Assembly: GCA_003024985.2 (NCBI GenBank)
Contig: PXIH01S0000544.1
DNA length: 11,268 bases
From: Euperipatoides rowelli
Taxonomy: Eukaryota; Onychophora; Udeonychophora; Euonychophora; Peripatopsidae
Strand: one strand, 5' to 3'
Below are positions 9,069 to 11,268 of this stretch, one piece after another; position 1 is the first letter of the stretch; each line of letters begins with the position of its first letter. The notes below the pieces were generated by a model that was not told the origin of the DNA, did not search any database, and saw only the letters and a list, made by a program, of their open reading frames with translations. The position numbers were made by a program, and so were the translations under genes.

Positions 9069-9797
9069 TGTCCAAAATGTGGGGAGGCAACAATGGAAAT
9101 GCAAATTGTTCATTCTGATAAATGTACTGACATTTGATATGGAATATTAAAAAAAAGGACATAAAATTTCAATAAATATTTGCTACAGACGTTTTTCAAT
9201 AACACATATATGCATATGAGGAGATAATACAAATCATCTACTTCTGTATCTTGGAACATCCCAAAAAGATATACACAAGCTAGGCCAGTTGGAGTTGCAC
9301 ACCATGGTGGACTGGTTTAACTTTTGCCATGATTCATCAACAAGCCGCAACAGATCAGAAGGCCCAGAGAAATGGTTTAAATTGATGAATCAAAATTTGA
9401 TAAAAGGAATTATAACCATGGTGTACTAGTCGAGGGCCATTGTGATTTTGGAGGGGTGGAGTGAGAAACATTGGACTGTTTCTTGAGTCCTGTGCTCGAT
9501 CCGACCTCTATCACCCTGCTACCAATAATCCAACCAATGAAGTCTACCTTCATTTGATGGCCAATCATTCTTTCGAGTTCATGAACTTGGAGAATGGCTG
9601 CCATAATCAATAAAATTGAGCGGCTTTGGGGCTACGCCAAACTTAAGGTTCCAGCGACGGACAGGCAAAAATTTCTGTTCCTGTCATATATGGCGGAAAT
9701 CATGTGCTGCAAAAAATGTCTATTGGATTCCGCCGAACATTTTATGACTTTGATTTCTCACGTTGCTGGTGCCTTTCCACACATCAGCCATGACTAG
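9069..9797 (+). pseudogene. Broken Merlin / ISXO2-like (IS1595-type) transposase
   Basis: An intact protein of this family cuts and reinserts its own DNA transposon with a DDE/DDN-type RNase H-fold core. Pieces of the protein can be read in order but in shifting frames. CPKCG opens a zinc ribbon at 9069-9083, with a later Cys codon at 9123. A helical segment IIQIIYFCILEHP occupies about 9224-9262. The typical VDWFNFC motif is at 9307-9327. IDESKFDKRNYNHG, with the first catalytic Asp at 9384-9386, is followed by FGGVE and LLPIIQ up to 9533. NEVYLHLMANHS starts at 9536. IERLWGYAK, with the C-terminal acidic motif, begins at 9615, and the frame ends at the TAG at 9795-9797. In-frame stops include 9135-9137, 9378-9380 and 9462-9464, and there are at least four frame changes. 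About 20-25 codons normally lying between LLPIIQ and the NHS motif, including the second catalytic Asp, are missing, so it cannot be active. There is no clear start codon. The family call is from remembered motifs and is strong. The Merlin name is inferred from the eukaryotic setting. Confidence 0.88.
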
Positions 9798-10231
9798 AAT
9801 CATGAATACTCTTCCATCAATAGTAAAATTAATAATTTTTTCCTTTTAACTCAAAAGAAAACAATAAAATCACATTGTTTTTTAACCACAAAAAAACCCT
9901 TGAGTCCCCACAGCAAATCTTATAATAAAATGATTAAAAAAATTTACATCCTCGCATATCGCACCATCTGATAGTCACGTGAGCCCAACACAATCACATT
10001 TCATGTTGATCATACAAAAATAAAATCAAAACTGGAATATATATTAAATACAAATTTTATTCTAGTTCATTCAATATTTTATCAACCTCCACCTTTTATA
10101 TATGCATATATTGGCATCACGCAGGTAAATTAATAAGTAGACATCACCATTCAATATCTGTATGGTATATATATTACACCCGTACTAGCAAATTGTTCAC
10201 TGATGGGTATGAACATATGCATTTGGTCGTG
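9798..10231. other. Non-coding flank downstream of the transposase relic
   Basis: The 3' terminal inverted repeat of the dead transposon would be expected here, but I found no sequence matching the upstream flank. A CACGTG hexamer sits near 9977. No gene is visible. Confidence 0.6.
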
Positions 10232-10349
10232 TAATCTATCGTGACAGATTAGTTATTATAGGTCTCTTAACAATTGCTAAGAGGCCTATAATATTACATT
10301 AATATAGCCTGATAACATCTGTTAGAAGTAATCTATCTCACATTACTTC
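10232..10349. repeat. Cluster of four consecutive hairpins, including a 40 bp near-palindrome
   Basis: Hairpin 1 pairs TAATCTATC (10232-10240) with GACAGATTA (10243-10251), with one G-T type mismatch. Hairpin 2 is a 40 bp near-palindrome whose 20-base arms (10254-10273 and 10274-10293) match at 18 positions around CAATTG. Hairpin 3 is TAAC-ATCT-GTTA at 10313-10324. Hairpin 4 pairs GAAGTAAT (10325-10332) with ATTACTTC (10342-10349) perfectly. TAATCTATC also occurs as a direct repeat inside hairpins 1 and 4. A foldback transposon, a MITE or a structured RNA would each fit. No family is recognised, and no terminal repeats or target duplication are clear. Confidence 0.65.
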
Positions 10350-11077
10350 AATCAAATAGCCATGCGCCTTGCTGGGGTATTCTGTAGCTTCACCAGATTT
10401 TTGCCACAGTTAAAGTCATTATTAATTTGTATGTAAATATTGAGTTGAGAATATTTTTTCCTTAATTGGCTGCAATCTGGGTAGAGTACATCGTGTATGA
10501 ATATTCCTTAGAGAAGTGCTGCACAAGTCCTTACGAGAAACGACTATGCTGTATTTTGATAATGCCATTGTATTTGTAAAATATTTTTCTATAACTGTTT
10601 TTTTACACATTTGACCCATCACTTATAATTTTATCTTTACTTGTATCGGAATTATTGTTGTAGCAAACTAGCTATTTTATTGGGATCAAGTACTTTGATG
10701 ATCAGGATCTACAGTACCTTGTGATTATTTGTGAAAAGCTAACCCATCGTTTGTTTATGAAATTAAATGATCAGACGATCAGGATAGCAGAAAGTAATGA
10801 AACGAGCAAAAAATCTAGGATGAACATGCCAACTGATAAATGACAATTTAAAAAAAAAAAAAAACTGATTTGTTCTCACCTTGACAGCTTACTGGTGATG
10901 GGTTTATTAAAAAAAACAATAGATACTCTATGTCTACTGCAACATCAAATATAGTATAACTTACTTTTAAACAAATTGACAGATTTATTTAATTAAATAG
11001 AAATTCTATGAAACAAATGTTTTTTAATTTTTACAGATTTTTTTAACTCATACACACTAAGCTAAAATATTTAACAA
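10350..11077. other. Gene-free A/T-rich stretch
   Basis: No supported gene. It includes a 15-base A run at 10850-10864 and a pyrimidine-rich sequence ending in TTTTTACAG near 11037 that resembles a 3' splice site. No downstream coding exon follows, so no exon is called. Confidence 0.6.
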
Positions 11078-11095
11078 TATACAGTATACTGTATA
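11078..11095. repeat. 18 bp perfect palindrome TATACAGTATACTGTATA
   Basis: Two TACAGTA-type heptamers meet head to head (11080-11086 and 11087-11093), giving a perfect inverted repeat with no spacer. It is the most symmetrical instance of the motif that recurs across the window. The palindrome TAGGCCTA lies shortly after, at 11138-11145. Confidence 0.75.
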
Positions 11096-11192
11096 AATAA
11101 ATAAATCCAATATACATTCTGTATTTATGAAACAATATAGGCCTATACTGTTTTACAGGGTTTTCATAAAATTCCAAATATTTTCATGAAAG

Positions 11193-11268
11193 GCATTAGG
11201 GGTCCATAAATTACATCACGTAGTAGGGGGGGGAGGGGTTCGAATAAATGTGATGCCATGTGATGATG
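11193..11268. repeat. Partial dispersed repeat with G-run, cut by window end
   Basis: The sequence runs from GGGGTCCATAAATTACATCACG through a run of eight G (11226-11233), AGGGGTTCG and then TGTGATG repeated toward the end. A GTCCATAAATTACRTCAC block followed by a G-rich stretch and a GTGATG block resembles a repeat I recall from many invertebrate genomes, but I cannot name the family. CATCAC near 11214 and GTGATG near 11251 and 11261 are inverted copies, so the element may fold. The right end lies outside the window. Confidence 0.4.

Noticed and set aside
9410-9610. 66-codon open frame on the - strand
   Set aside because: It is the antisense shadow of the + strand transposase relic.
9594-9797. 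67-codon + strand frame as a standalone small gene
   Set aside because: Its content is the C-terminal end of the broken transposase, with the upstream domains present in other frames.
10190-10210. CTGATGG as a hammerhead ribozyme core
   Set aside because: It lacks the full CTGATGA box and a properly placed GAAA with supporting stems.
10422-10622. 66-codon open frame on the - strand
   Set aside because: No recognised motif, and chance length for this composition.
11234-11246. GGGGTTCGAATAA as a tRNA B box
   Set aside because: The box end does not match the usual GGTTCGAATCC, and no A box or cloverleaf is found upstream.

Overview
The window is A+T-rich (about three quarters A+T by eye) and looks like non-coding DNA from a eukaryote, most likely an invertebrate animal. 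Stop codons are dense in all six frames, homopolymer A/T runs are frequent, and there are no operon-like reading frames or ribosome binding sites. The recognisable pieces are decayed mobile elements and repeats. I cannot name the organism. No intact protein-coding gene, tRNA or rRNA can be supported, and I cannot tell whether the region is intergenic or lies inside a large intron.

Layout. Positions 1-191 end in a GC-rich block that looks like the terminus of a hAT-type DNA transposon whose body lies to the left of the window. Positions 840-988 form an imperfect foldback with a MITE-like shape. Positions 3293-3586 hold about 15 diverged units of a 19-21 bp tandem repeat. Further units of the same repeat occur at 4834-4882 and 5284-5308, so the array appears to be split by two inserts. 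The first insert (3587-4833) has a G-quadruplex motif, a 12-base C run, a second transposon-terminus-like sequence ending at 4260, and short inverted ends. From 5311 to 9068 there is A/T-rich DNA with no gene, apart from T-tract/G-tract junctions near 7173-7444 and a 22 bp palindrome at 7876-7897.

The best-supported coding relic is at 9069-9797 on the + strand. It is a transposase pseudogene of the ISXO2-like/IS1595 type, called Merlin in eukaryotes. The zinc-ribbon start, the helical region before the catalytic core, the first catalytic Asp motif and the C-terminal Glu motif can all be read, but in different frames. Stops and frameshifts break it, and a small internal deletion removes the segment that carries the second catalytic Asp.

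Positions 10232-10349 hold four consecutive hairpins, one of them a 40 bp near-palindrome. The window ends in a G-run-containing repeat cut off by the boundary. Across the whole window the heptamer TACAGTA/TACTGTA occurs about 20 times, where base composition predicts roughly three. The parts do not form a working pathway. The picture is a graveyard of DNA transposons and small repeats, and I found no convincing new functional system.
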